Part shown: positions 10,712-24,600 of the stretch, one piece after another
Position numbering within the stretch: the stretch's first letter is position 1
Layout of the letters: every line of letters starts with the position of its first letter
Source of the DNA: Anastatus disparis
Lineage: Eukaryota > Arthropoda > Insecta > Hymenoptera > Eupelmidae
Direction: 5' to 3'
Length of the DNA stretch: 64,000 nt
NCBI GenBank assembly: GCA_017163975.1
Contig: JAFFSR010000249.1
Location: 5,562,001 to 5,626,000 of the forward strand
The notes under the pieces: generated by a model
The model's input: the letters and a program-made list of their open reading frames with translations, nothing else
Databases searched by the model: none
What the model was told of the DNA's origin: nothing
Translations under genes and position numbers: made by a program

Positions 10712-13700
10712 AGGATTTAAAATAAACAGTGAAGAAAATTCAGTAGATAATACAGATGAATTGCTAGCTAGTTTAAGAGTTGGTATAGATGGTGAACCAT
10801 TACATGATGATGGAAGTCAGGGGACAGCAAATAATGGTACCCATTATGAGTTATCACAATTGAGTAATTCTACAGGAATTACAAATGTTTCAACGGCGCC
10901 TTCTGTTTCATTAAGTGATGAGCAAAAAGAAATGTTAGATGTCTGCTGTAAAACTTGTTATTTGGATGGAAAATTTTTCGAAGCAGATTTGACGAAATCA
11001 AATGACGATAAAATCATAGCAAAATGCATGACTTGTAACCAAATTATTCATGGGAAACTTAAAGTTTCATTAAATTTTTATCGCAATTTAAAGGTTATTG
11101 TTTTTATATGTATATGTTATTAAATCAATTTATTCATTTATTGTTATTGTGACTTACAAAAATTAAAAAGTAAAAATTGTACTTTTTTAAAAATACCTTG
11201 ATAAGGTCAATATTTAATGGTATGAATTGAAAAAAAATTTTGATGTTTTTAATGACAGTACATTCAAATATAAAGTTAATATTTAGATGAAATATCAAGT
11301 ATCATGTTTCAATAAATATCTTGTTCAATGATGAATTTTCTCTTATGGATATATAAAATTGAACATTATTTATATTAAAGTTATATACCTTATCAGAAAA
11401 AAAGGTTAGCCATGTTGGTAGGTGACAATAATACTAAATTTTATCTGTTATAGTAAACACAAAATAAAATGTTGTGTTCACTTTTTTACAATGTCATCAA
11501 ATTGCTTTTTTAAAACCTAGTCCAGAAGTACCATATTTTCTCCTGTCGTCGAAAATAGAATATGGTATTTTGGCCTCTTGTTGGAAAATTTGTATTTTCA
11601 CCTTGAGAGTAAATGAAGAATGACTTTAATTTTATGTGAATTGTCATCCAAGCCAAACAGGAGTTCTTTATTTTTACTCGCTTTAGGTGAAAAATATACT
11701 ATTTCATACAAAACCAAAAAATTTTAATAATATTAAATGTTTATTTTGTATTAATTTTATGATTTAACATAATTATATTTTTAGAGAAAACATGAAGATA
11801 AACTACAAAGCTATCAGCAATATAAAAAATTTAAAAAATTGGATGGTGATGATGAAGATGAAAATGATGTTGTTTATCGACGTGTGACATGTGCTTTTTC
11901 TCAAAATACTTTTGAAAAAAATGTTGTTGAGTTTTTATTGAGAAATCAACTTTCTCTTCGTCTAGTTGAAGATTCAGCTTTTCGAAAAATATTTAATGGT
12001 TGTATATTTTATATAATATTTTGTTTATTATAATAATGAATAACATTTTATTTAGAATATTTAGATTTCAAAATTAAACATGGTGACGCTCCGTTAAAGC
12101 ATTTGACTCGTTATACTGCTGGAAAAAAAGTTGATGATTTATATTATAAACAATTAGACAAGATTCAAATAGCTTTAGCTAATGCAAACCATGTCTGTAC
12201 AACAGCAGATATTTGGACTGGGTCAAATAGAAGATTTTTAGGTGTAACTGCTCATTGGGTAATATAACATGTTATTCACATAAAGTAGTTAAGAAATTAC
12301 AATAAAATCAAAATTTTTTCTATTTGCAGATTGATGATATATCTTTGGAAAGAAGATCAGCAGCTTTAGCTTGTAGACGATTTGAAGGATCGCATACCTT
12401 TTCCAATATAGCAGAGCAACTATCTATTATCTATTCGACTTCCGAGCTAACTACTGAAAAAATTGTATCTACAGTTACGGATATTGGGAAAAATTTTGTT
12501 AAAGCCTTTAAAGAATTTGGAATAAAAAATCCAGAAAATTATTTTCCAGGTTATTTAAATTGCTATTTTAAATCAATTGTATTAAAAATTAAATGAATAG
12601 ACATTTAAATTATTGGATGAATATAATCAATTCTTGAATTAAATTAATATTAAATAATAAAGTAAATCAATAACTGTCAATTATCGGTAGATTTTCTTTA
12701 GATTTTATAATTTCTCATGAAACCAAATTTAATCAAACAAATCTAAATTTATTAAAAAAGCTAATTTTGCTTAAAAGTTATAAATATAATAAAAAAAATG
12801 AAAAAATTGAACTTTAAATTTATATGAAAAATCTTTATAAAATCTTAATAAATTTTCAAATTATTATATAAAAATTATTGCAGATGAGGATTCAAATGAT
12901 TCTGAAGAGAAAATGGAAGAGTTTGAAGAAAATGATGGCGAAGAATCACTGTTTATGAACAGTAACGATAATGTAAATCCTGTAGAAGACGAAGCAATAT
13001 TTTCAAATATAACACTATCTCGTCATTTTCGATAGGTCAGCCATACCTTGAGTTTGGTTGCAACAAAAGATCTTGTAGACACAATTGACAGAGTTCCAAA
13101 TATTAAAAAGTGTCATAAATTTCTCATGGAAAAATGCCAACAATTATGGAAATGTTTAAGATCACCAAAAAAACGAGAAGAAATGAAAAAAATGAGAAGA
13201 AATGAAAATAATTTTTTAATACAGTTTACAGAGGCCCGTTATAACAAGGTCGAATTCTACGTATGACGCCTTTAAACAAATCATTTCGTTAAAAGAAAAA
13301 ATTGATGATGAAAGAATTCATGACATGTTGGAATCTAATAAAATCTTAAGAAAAAAAGATTTGGAATTTATTGAAGATTATTTGAAATTGTGTCAACCCC
13401 TGGCTTCAGCGATTGATATTTTAGAAGGAGAAAACGATTGTCATTAAGGTTATCTTTTACCAACATTGTTGACTATCCGAAAAAAATGGAATACTTTATC
13501 GACAAATAAAAGTTTGTCTATGTGTGAGCCACTGTTGAAATATTTAAAGGAAGCTTGAGACAAAAGATTTCATGATTTTTTTGAAATCATTAACTATGGC
13601 GAATTAGCAGCTATAGCAGCACTCACGCACCCCAAATTTAGAGCAAAATGGATTTCGTGCTTTGATAAAAATACACAAGCAAAAATAAAAAGGCTTGTTG

Positions 13701-14074
13701 AAGAATTGATTAGGCCTAAAAAGCCGGAATCAGCTGTTCCAGATAATAAGGATACTGAAGACACGTTTTTTGATTTAGATGATGACAGCTCAAATGCATT
13801 ACTAAACACGGCTTTTGCACCTCAAGAACAAGAAGATAATAAACTAATGAGGTTTTCAAATGAAAAAACGATGTCTTTGGAGTCTTTAAATAATTTGCCA
13901 GTTGTTAAAAGCTTATTTTTGAAATTTAATACCACATTACCTTCTTCAGCTCCAGTAGAAAGATTATTTTCTTATGCTACTTTAATGAACATGCCAAAAT
14001 TCAATAGATTGTCCAATATTAAATTCGAAAAACGAGTACTGTATAAAGCAAATGGACTCAAAAGTTATTTGTAA
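10712..14074 (+). pseudogene. hAT-family transposase pseudogene with introns
   Basis: Five coding segments can be joined by GT-AG introns: 10712-11093, 11785-11998, 12056-12258, 12330-12549 and 12884-14074. The first two give a BED-type zinc finger (CMTC, then an RKH after the splice; the penultimate His is Asn). The third carries 'TTADIWTGSNRRFLGVTAHW', the hAT signature around the first catalytic Asp. The last carries 'SHTLSLVATKD' and ends with the dimerisation region ('LPVVKSLFLKFNTTLPSSAP', 'VERLFSYA'). In-frame stops lie near 13033, 13444 and 13557, and there is a frameshift near 13250, so it is inactive. A first exon with the start codon was not found. The family assignment is firm; the element's termini are not. 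Confidence 0.8.
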
Positions 14075-14230
14075 GGGTATAAAGCTTTGCACTTAATAAT
14101 ACTTATTTTATTATTTTTATGAATAAGCAAAAAGTTTAATAATTTATAATTGAATATTTATAATTATACAGAAACATTTTTTATAAAAGCAATCTTTCAA
14201 TATGAATAGGTAATAATTTTTTACAATAAT

Positions 14231-14650
14231 AATCGCGATATTCAAAATCATCGAAAGATTTACATTGGCTGAGTAATCGCCACTTCATAAATTCTTTTTA
14301 AATGTTTCATATTAGAAAATTATCGCGATATTATGAAATATATGAAAGCTTACATTGGCTGAGTAATCGCCACTTAAAAAATTCTTTTCAAATGTATTAT
14401 ATTAGAAAATAATCGCGATATTATGAAATATATGAAAGCTTACATTGGCTGAGTAATCGCCACTTAAAAAATTCTTTTCAAATGTATTATATTAGAAAAT
14501 AATCGCGATATTATTAAATATCTGATAACTTACATTGGCTGAGTAATCACCACTTGAAAAGTTATTATTCAAACTCTTGTGTTAAATATGCAATCATGAT
14601 ATTAAAAATTAACCAAAAATGTACATTGGCTGAGTTATCGCCACATATAA
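14231..14650. repeat. 90-bp tandem repeat, about five copies
   Basis: The core 'tacattggctgagtaatcgc' begins at 14261, 14351, 14441, 14531 and 14622, a nearly constant 90-bp period. Each copy also has 'aatcgcgatatt' and 'attctttt' blocks. Copies 2 and 3 are nearly identical. The array lies just downstream of the hAT pseudogene. It is not a CRISPR array: the whole unit repeats, with no unique spacers. Confidence 0.9.
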
Positions 14651-16234
<1,584 letters not shown>

Positions 16235-16299
16235 TAAATAGGTGTTTGTATGTGTGAGCGTGTGCGTGCGCGTATGAGTTAAAATTAAATGTTCCATAT

Positions 16300-16862
16300 A
16301 AACTTGAATAGACCTGTGTGTGTACGTGTGATTCTACATGAAATGTCCCTTATGTATATATATATGTTTATATCATGCTTGTGAGTCGACATGAAAAGTC
16401 CCACGTACATGAACGCGTGTGTGCATGCATGCGAATCAACATGAAACGTCTCATATATATAAACCTAAGGGTACTTAGATAGGTGTGTAAAAGTTGTCAT
16501 GAAATGTCCCATATATATATAGAAAAACCTGTGCTTGCGAGTACGTGCGAGTTGACATGAAATGTCGCATATATATATATATATATATATATATAAACAA
16601 AAAATTGCGAGTGGACGTGAGCAAGTTGATATGAAATGGACCATATATACATATGCAAAAACCTGTCTGTAAGGTCGTACATGAGTTGACACGAAGAGTC
16701 GCATGTATATAAAAGCGTGTATGCATGAATGCAAATTGACATGAAACGTTGCATATATGAAAACCTGAGAACTCGGATAGGTGTGTGAGAGTTGTCATGA
16801 AATGTTCCATATATATAGATAAGCCTGTGATTATGAGTACGTACGAGTTGACATAAAATGTC

Positions 16863-16918
<56 letters not shown>

Positions 16919-17220
16919 GATAGCATTATATATATATATATATATATATATATAATGCTGTGTGTGTGTGCGTGTGTGTGCGCATTGGCATGAAACGTCG
17001 CATATATATATAAACCTGTATGTGTGTGCGTTGAAATTTACATGAAAAATCCCATGTATATTAACGTGTGTGTACATGAATGAAAATTGACATGAAACGT
17101 CCTATATATGTGAACCTGAAGGAACTCGGATAGGTGTGTGAGAGTTATCATAAAATGTTCTATATATATAGAAAAGCCTGTGATTATGAGTACGTACTAG
17201 TTGACATGAAATGTCCCATG

Positions 17221-17283
<63 letters not shown>

Positions 17284-17430
17284 CCTGTGTGTGTCGTGCG
17301 CATTGGCATGAAATTTAGCATATATATAAACCTGTATTTACGTGCGTTGAAATTGACATAAAAAATCCCATGTATATTAACGTGTGCGTGCATGCATGCG
17401 AATCAACATGAAATGTCCCATATACATGAA
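16300..17430 (+). repeat. Minisatellite with 'gttgacatgaaatgtcccat' core and (TA)n
   Basis: About eighteen degenerate copies of a unit with the core 'tgacatgaaatgtcccat', followed by a short (TA)n, 'aaacctgt' and a 'tgtgtgcg' stretch, spaced roughly 50-70 bp. Long TA expansions occur at about 16569, 16868, 16929 and 17224. The reverse-strand frames through it are periodic and not genes. The same core forms the ends of the palindrome at 26043-27500. Confidence 0.85.
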
Positions 17431-17461
17431 CCTGTGTGCGCGTTTAATTGAAAAGGAATTG

Positions 17462-19537
17462 TAGTCTAGGCGTCCAGAGGGTTCCGTATGAAGTTAGAGG
17501 TCCAACCAAGCAAGTAGGTGATTGATATGTATTTTGAGCCGCTGAATCCTAATTTGCAACTTGCTTTTCACGCAAGTGGTCAAGTAATTTGTTATAAACA
17601 AATTAATTGTTTATATGGCTATAGTTTACAAACTACAATAGATGCAGTAATTTTCTCTGCGAAAATTCTTTCTTTAATAAAAAAACAAGAAAAATCGTTA
17701 TTGTTGCATGTCGATTCGATAATTAGAACCAGATATATAGCAAATATATTGCAAAAAAACGTAGAGACGTAGCGCAAGCGCGGAACGCCCTGGTGAAAAA
17801 CCTTATAACTCGACTACTAATTAATATTTTTTGAAGTTTAACATGTGTTTGAATAATGTCAGAGTCTCAGCTTTAATGATGATTTGTTATATATTACTTT
17901 CAAATGTTGATAAATAAGCTGGAATGATTTGAAGCAGAAAAAATTTTCAATTTTTCAGAATTTTGTTTGTTTATAACGAAATAATATAGGTTAGCGAACA
18001 AAATATTTCTATATTTTTGATATATAATGATAGGAAATTTGATCTTGTTTAAGAATCTGTCCGGTTTTTCAAATTTAAGTAAGTAGAACCTGAGATATCG
18101 CAAATTTAAGCTGTAGCGCCAACTCCTTGCAATACGACATATATGTGCTATATGGCGATCGCTTTCCTTATTAAAAATTCTTTTATTATAAGGTAAGTAA
18201 TTTCCTTAGAGCATATACCACTGGAAGCAACTCTGACTGCACCGTGTGCGTGGTTAGGTTGAGAAAGATAAAAATATACTCAGGTTGATAGCTATCTGTA
18301 ACTCTCAGTCATGTAATAAGGGAGTAGGAAACGAAACAAACCAATCATGTGCCGGAAAAAAGAGATATCTGTCAACCTCAATATACCTTGCTCTCTCTCA
18401 ACTTAACCACGCGCACGGCGCATTGAAAGCTGCCTCCAGTAGTATATGCTCCAAGGTAATTTCATTCTTTTGTAATAAAATTAATTTTAACTCTGTATTA
18501 GGAAATTGAACAAAAATTTAATGAAAAAGGATTCAGCTAAAAATAGATGACCCTAATAAATCGGAAAGTCAAAACAAATTTTTTGAATAAAATAGATTGT
18601 TGTTCTTTTTGCAATTGCAAAAAAAAAATAAATGTAAAAATACTCCATAAGTTGAGTAAATTGTTTACTATTATAGTAGAAAAATCAATGATTATTTAAA
18701 ACCCTAAATTTACTTCATCTAAATGTATTATACATCATTAATATTATGACAAAGTATATAAAATAGAGTGAAAAGTAATTTTATTAGAAAAGAATGAGAT
18801 TACTTACCTTATAATAAAAGAATTTTAATAAGGAAAGCGATCGCTATATTGCACACATATGTCGTATTGCTAGGAGTTGGCGCTACAGCTTAAATTTGAG
18901 ATATCTCAGGATTTACTTGCTCAAATTTAAAAAACCGGACAGATTCTTAAACAAGATCAAATTTCCTATTATTCTATATAAAAAATATAGAAATATTTTG
19001 TTCGCTAACCTATATTATTTCGTTATAAACAAACAAAATTCTGAAAAATTCAAATTTTTTTCTGCGTTAAATCATTTTAGCTTATTTATCAACATTTGAA
19101 AGTAATATATAACAAATCATCATTAAAGCTGAGACTCTGACATTTTCCAAACACATGTTAAACTTCAAAAAATATTAATTAGTAGTCGAGTTATAAGGTT
19201 TTTTACCAGGGCGTTCCGCGCTTGCACTACGTCTCTACGTTTTTTTGCAATATATCTGCCATATCTCTGGTTCTAATTATCGAATCAACATGCAACAAAA
19301 ACGATTTTTTTTGTTTTTCTATTAAAGAACAAGTTTTTGCAGAGAAAATTACTGCATATATTGTAATTTATAAACTATAGCCATTTAAACAATTAATTTG
19401 TTTATAACAAATTACTCGACTACTTGCGCGAAAAGCAAGTTGCAAATTCGGATTAAGCGGCTCAAAATACATAAGAATCGCCTACTTGCTTGGTGGGACC
19501 TCTAACTTCATACGAAACCCTCTGGGCGCCTAGACTA
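17462..19537. mobile_element. 2.1-kb foldback element with a nested inner palindrome
   Basis: The ends are 'tagtctaggcg' and 'cgcctagacta'. The left arm 17462-18200 pairs with 18800-19537 at roughly 90% identity by eye, with shared blocks such as 'aaaaaaacgtagagacgtag' and 'gcggaacgccctgg'. In the loop a second inverted pair (about 18205-18300 against 18360-18456, with 'agcatatacca' and 'gtggttaggttgag') makes a palindrome inside a palindrome. Small frames in the arms show no family features. It is probably a non-autonomous DNA element; no target duplication was established. Confidence 0.8.
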
Positions 19538-19589
19538 TTGTGGAATTTTTAATTAAAGCCCTCGAATTCACAAATCATAATCATAACTG

Positions 19590-20010
19590 ACTCTCTTTAA
19601 ATTCACGATTACATTTTGATTTCTTAATTGAAATTTATTTAATTAAGGATTCCTTTTGATTTTGGAATTAAAGCCCTTTCAATTCACGATTGAATTTTGA
19701 TTTTTTAATTGAAATTTATTTAATTCAGAATTCCTTTTGATTTTGGAATTAAAGCCCTTTTAATTCACGATTACATTTTGATTTCTTAATTGCAATTTAT
19801 TTAATTAAGGATTCCTTTTGATTTTGGAATCAAAGCCCTTTTGATTCACGATTAAATTTTGATTTCTTAATTGAAATTCATTTAATTAAGAATTCCTTTT
19901 GATTTTGTAATTAAAGCCTTTTCAATTTACGATTAGATTTTGTTTTGTTAATTAAAATATTTTTAATTATTAATTTAAAAGGAATTGTTAATTAAACAAA
20001 ACTTTAATTA
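19590..20010. repeat. 81-bp tandem repeat, about five copies
   Basis: 'attcacgatt' (or a one-base variant) starts at 19601, 19682, 19763, 19844 and 19925, exactly 81 bp apart. Each unit carries 'ttgatttcttaattgaa', 'ttccttttgatttt' and 'aaagccctt'. It directly follows the foldback. Confidence 0.9.
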
Positions 20011-20689
20011 CAAATTCAAAAAGGATTTGTGAATTGAAATTTATTTAAAGCTCAAAATGATTTAAATATTTGCAACCCTGTGTATGTGTTTATGTGTATG
20101 TCTGTATATAAGCATCATGAATATATAACAGTGCGCGCACGACTAAAAGTATATATACAGATACATATACATGCACGTAGAAGAATCTTGAGTAACACTA
20201 TGATAATGCAATTTAAATTTTAACTGACTGATACGAACGTATCATAAAATAAATTGAAAGAAAAATATATTTTAAAATATTAATTTAAAATTATCATTGA
20301 ATAAAGGAGAGAAGCTTATTGCTGTTTCTCAAAACTCAAGAGACGGTAAATGATTTTGTAAAGAAGCATTCTCATTAGGAGATGTATGTGCCAGTCATCT
20401 AAGACAATATTGGATTCAAAACTATGACAGAAATTGAATATAAATTAAGTATTGAATAATAATTATTGTATACTTAAATATTTTATTTAATCTAGCTTGA
20501 ACGCACAATAGTACGTACATAAATGATTTAAAAAAATATCCATGGTCTTAAAATAATATTGATCGATCATAGTTTCTGCTTTCACATACATAGTAATACT
20601 TGTGTGCAGTATATTGTGTATGGGAATAATAGCACATATGTATAATTGTTAATATAAATATATACATAAATAACTGACAAATTTGAATT
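20011..20689. other. AT-rich spacer without a gene
   Basis: No gene or strong repeat is seen. Confidence 0.4.
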
Positions 20690-20858
20690 ATTCAACATTG
20701 CTTGTGTTCGGCATGTTGGATTGATTCTCTTTAATAGTCATAAATATGAATGACCTAATATTGCTTGTGTTCAGCATACTGGGTTGATTCTCTTTATTTT
20801 TCATAGATATGTGATTGATATATTGAGCTCGAAAGGCTTGTGTTCAGTCTGTTGCTTA

Positions 20859-20860
<2 letters not shown>
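20690..20860 (+). repeat. Tandem 'gcttgtgttcngc' repeat
   Basis: Three degenerate units of about 65-75 bp start with 'gcttgtgttc' near 20700, 20774 and 20837. A fourth similar start ('gcttgtgttggg') is at about 21597, beyond the non-LTR fragment and its (TA)n tracts. This suggests the fragment landed inside the array. Confidence 0.6.

Positions 20861-20929
<69 letters not shown>
20861..20929. repeat. (AT)n microsatellite
   Basis: A pure AT run of about 69 bp next to the truncated non-LTR fragment. Confidence 0.95.
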
Positions 20930-20934
<5 letters not shown>

Positions 20935-21497
20935 TCTTTCATCAATTAGCAGGTTTAAAGCCGCTCTGAGGAGGTATTTACTCGACCTCGATTAAACAGT
21001 ATTATTTTCGGACAATATCAAATGTGTTAATTTATTATGTGATGTACCTTTTATAGATTTAAGAAATGACTATATTCATTGGCGTGATTGTAGAATGTGT
21101 GTGCATAGAGTAAATGATTATATTTTTATCAGCTTGACTTGTATATTCTGCGGTTTCAATTAACTGTATACTGCTGATATTTCGACTGTGCTCTTTACAC
21201 GCTTGATTTTATGTAATTCTTTTGACTGATAAATATTTTAGACTGATTTTCAATTATATTATTTATACTCTTTGCGTGTATTTATTTGTATTATCTGTGA
21301 TATCACTTTTATTTAATTTATTGACTTACTATTACAGTATTATTATCTCTATTATGTTTTATGACTGTGATATCATACTGTACTTTTTTAATTTTATATA
21401 TACAAGGCTATTTCAAGTATTTTATGTATTTTAACTTCATTTGTAATTTTACACGCTCTTTTTGTAATCATGATACATAATAAAACAATATCTAATC
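20930..21497 (+). mobile_element. 5'-truncated non-LTR retrotransposon tail
   Basis: The first 66 bases encode the last 21 ORF2 residues (ending 'ALRRYLLDLD' and a stop at 20995), matching the end of the RT at 45588-47270 ('ALRRYLLDLE'). The following 500 bp match that element's 3' UTR in places, for example 'gtgatatc', 'ttgacttact' and 'tgactgtgatatc'. It ends 'aataaaacaatatctaatct' and a (TA)n tract. This is an extreme 5' truncation typical of aborted target-primed insertion. The ORF in the UTR is fortuitous. Confidence 0.8.
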
Positions 21498-21516
21498 TAA
21501 TATATATATATATATA

Positions 21517-21567
<51 letters not shown>
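21498..21567. repeat. (TA)n microsatellite
   Basis: A TA run with one 'tgtg' interruption, following the truncated element. Confidence 0.95.
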
Positions 21568-21571
<4 letters not shown>

Positions 21572-21649
21572 CTCTAACGTAAATTATCTAGTTTGGCTTG
21601 TGTTGGGCAAAATCATATGAATCTTATTTATATTGGTTTACTATTCCTT

Positions 21650-24600
21650 TATAGTTGAAAAGTACTTTCCAAGTGAAGAATTTGACCTGGTGATAAGGAC
21701 AGTTGCAGAGACGGAGACAGATCATATATGCTCAATTGTACTACAGGTGGCCACACTATGACTGATAAGAAAGAGAGAAAAGACAGAATTAACAACAGTT
21801 ATGAGACCAAAAAGACGAAGGGGTTATATAATGAGACAGTGAGAAAGCTGTAGTTAAAGTAACTGTAGGAGGTCAAATTGCGACAAATGAGGAAAGACAA
21901 AAATTCATTTAAGGCTTGACAGCAAAATCGAATAAAATTACTGAAGCAAAATTGGCAGGTAAACAAATAATAGTAAAGTCAAATAAAAAAGTTGGAAAAA
22001 AATAAAATAAAATAAAATGTTTATAAATAAACATTTTGTTGCTTCGGCAATAAAACAAATAGAAAATTATGACAGAAAAATTGACGATGAGAGTAAGATT
22101 TTTAAGCATGATTATTATAATGAAAATTTTGATTTAGACTTATCTGACAAATTGGAAAAGGTAATGGATAAGCTTAATTTAGTTAAGGCAGAGATGGCAA
22201 AGAACAAGAGAGACGAAGAAAAGAAAAGAAGAATATAGCAGAAAAGAGATGACACTTTGATGATTTTGATGATACAAGAAAGAAACGCCATGCTTACCTT
22301 TAACAACCGCACTCTGAAAACGATGAGAGAGGAATTTAAACAAAAATGACTACAGGTAACGAAGCAGAAAGGACAGATAAATCCAAAGACAGCAAAACGA
22401 CATAAAGGTAAACAATGATTTGGAAAATTATACACTGAATGCAGAAGGTTTCAGGAACTCGACAGTGTTGGCGTAACACCTAGGACCGGTAAATAAATTG
22501 ATATCGTGTTTAATATAAATAAAGCTTAGTAAAAGACTTAATAAAGAAATCAACACTATTTTATACGTTTCTAAACAGTTGACAGAAACTATCAAAACCG
22601 GACTGATTGAAAAAGACGGACCAGTAAAACGCGATTATAAATTTTAAATTATTGACTTAAATAAACTAAACTAAATTCGAAAACTTTTTGGATTATTTTA
22701 TGTCTGAATTAAGTTAGATAGACTTATTGTATGTTGTAGATAGTACTATTGTAGCAAATGAAAGTTTATTTGAAAGTATAAATGAAAAACATAGATATAA
22801 AATTCGTGATATTTTAATAAGTAGCATAGATAATCATGCTAGACTTATGGAAATCAAAGATCCAGTTGAATTGTTGAACAGAATTTAAAGAAATTAAATT
22901 AAGCGAGGTAAATGTAACTCCATTTAGTATAAAGAAAATTGTACAACATACAGTATAATCCAGCGAAAGAAAAAGCAGTTAATTTTATAGACAGATTTGA
23001 AGAAATAGTAAGAGGTTATAATAACATATTAAATGTTAAATCGTTGTCTGAAAAAGACGAAAGAGATTTTTTGTTTCTATAATGTTATCATAAGCAAAGT
23101 ACATCAAGTAGAAGGACTAGATTTTATGACAGATAGTGTAACGGGGAAAGGGTAACCATATGATAAACTAAAGTTACTTATTATGCAGGTTGAAAGCCAC
23201 CAAACGAGAGACAAACATCCAGCTACAGCTATGACGGCCAAGTCAGGGGTGATACAGAAAGTTTAATGTTCTGAATGCCACGGTTATGGCTACTATGCCA
23301 GCGACTGCCCATGACAGAAAACTAGCACAAAGACGTGTTTCTTATATCAGAGATTTACCCGTGACCATGTGATCTCAACATTTCCAAAATATCAGGAAGA
23401 CTCGTGACAGGACAACAGAAAAAGGTATGATTCAAAATATTATAATAATAAAAGTAAATAAAGTACAGGTCGGACAGCATTCAAACGTAAGATAACTAAT
23501 CCAATTAATTATGTCAATCAAAATTGAGCGAAATCTGACAATAAAAGGAGACAAGAAAATGATGTAAAATATAACAGAGGATAATATAAAAAAGAAGGCA
23601 ATCCTAACCAATTAAAATCTAGAAACGAGAAGACTAATGAACATAATGCTGACAGTGGTTCTATTTGATATTATCCTCTGTTATAACATTTGACACATTC
23701 AAAGTTGATTTTCAAGACATTTATTAAACATCCGGACAAAACCCAATGTGCAAATAAAGGCAGCAGTGCAAATCTTAAATCTGAGAAAGAAGGAACCGTG
23801 CGAATAAATACGGCTGATAGAAAATTTATTACGTTAGACAGAGTAGTTTGCGTAAAAAACTGAAATAAAAATTATCCTTACGTAGGTTTGCAAATAAGGT
23901 TCTAGGAAATTTAATTAGGCAATAAAATAATAGATGCATATGACTCCATTTCGAATGAATAATTTTTGACAGAAATATATAAATAGCCACATTCGTTGAT
24001 TGAATTAGAATCAGATGTGACGGAAAATAACTTAAAACAAAGATCGATTTTAGCATATATAACGACAAGAAAAATGAATAAAAAACAGAATATTGAAGAA
24101 AATAATTAATTTAATAAAAAGGAAGAAATCAGATAGTTAAAGAAGAAAAATATTTAGATTTTGAAAACACGATTGCAGGCTAAAATTTCTATAAACCACA
24201 TGAGACTGAAGTCAGTTATGATCGTAAAGTTTAACTAATTGCCATTCAAGACAGTTAAACGTAGAGCGACTGAACCTCTGCAAATAATACATTCAAAAGT
24301 GTGCTTTTTAAGGACAGTTCAAGGCACTAAGTACACAGGTGGATATACTCAAGAAGTTTTGGAAAGACTGGGTGCAGAAAATCAATTTGTTTATACAGAT
24401 ACATCTCAGTACAATGGAATTGCAGAAAAGTTTTATCAAACTGTACAAAAGAAATGCATCAGTTTATGTCTACAACGTGATGACGCATGCAATAAATGAC
24501 ATGGTACCAACAAATTAAAAATTCAAGAATGATTATGAAATAGATTCGAATCAAATAAAACGTTTTGGATGTTTTGCTTACATGAAAGTGCGAATGAAGG

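Noticed and set aside
14231..14650. CRISPR-like array
   Set aside because: The full 90-bp unit repeats without unique spacers, and the surroundings are eukaryotic transposons.
17518..19099. Small ORFs in both arms of the 2.1-kb foldback, including a mirrored pair with similar sequence
   Set aside because: They mirror each other because the arms are inverted repeats; no conserved domain, and AT-rich composition.
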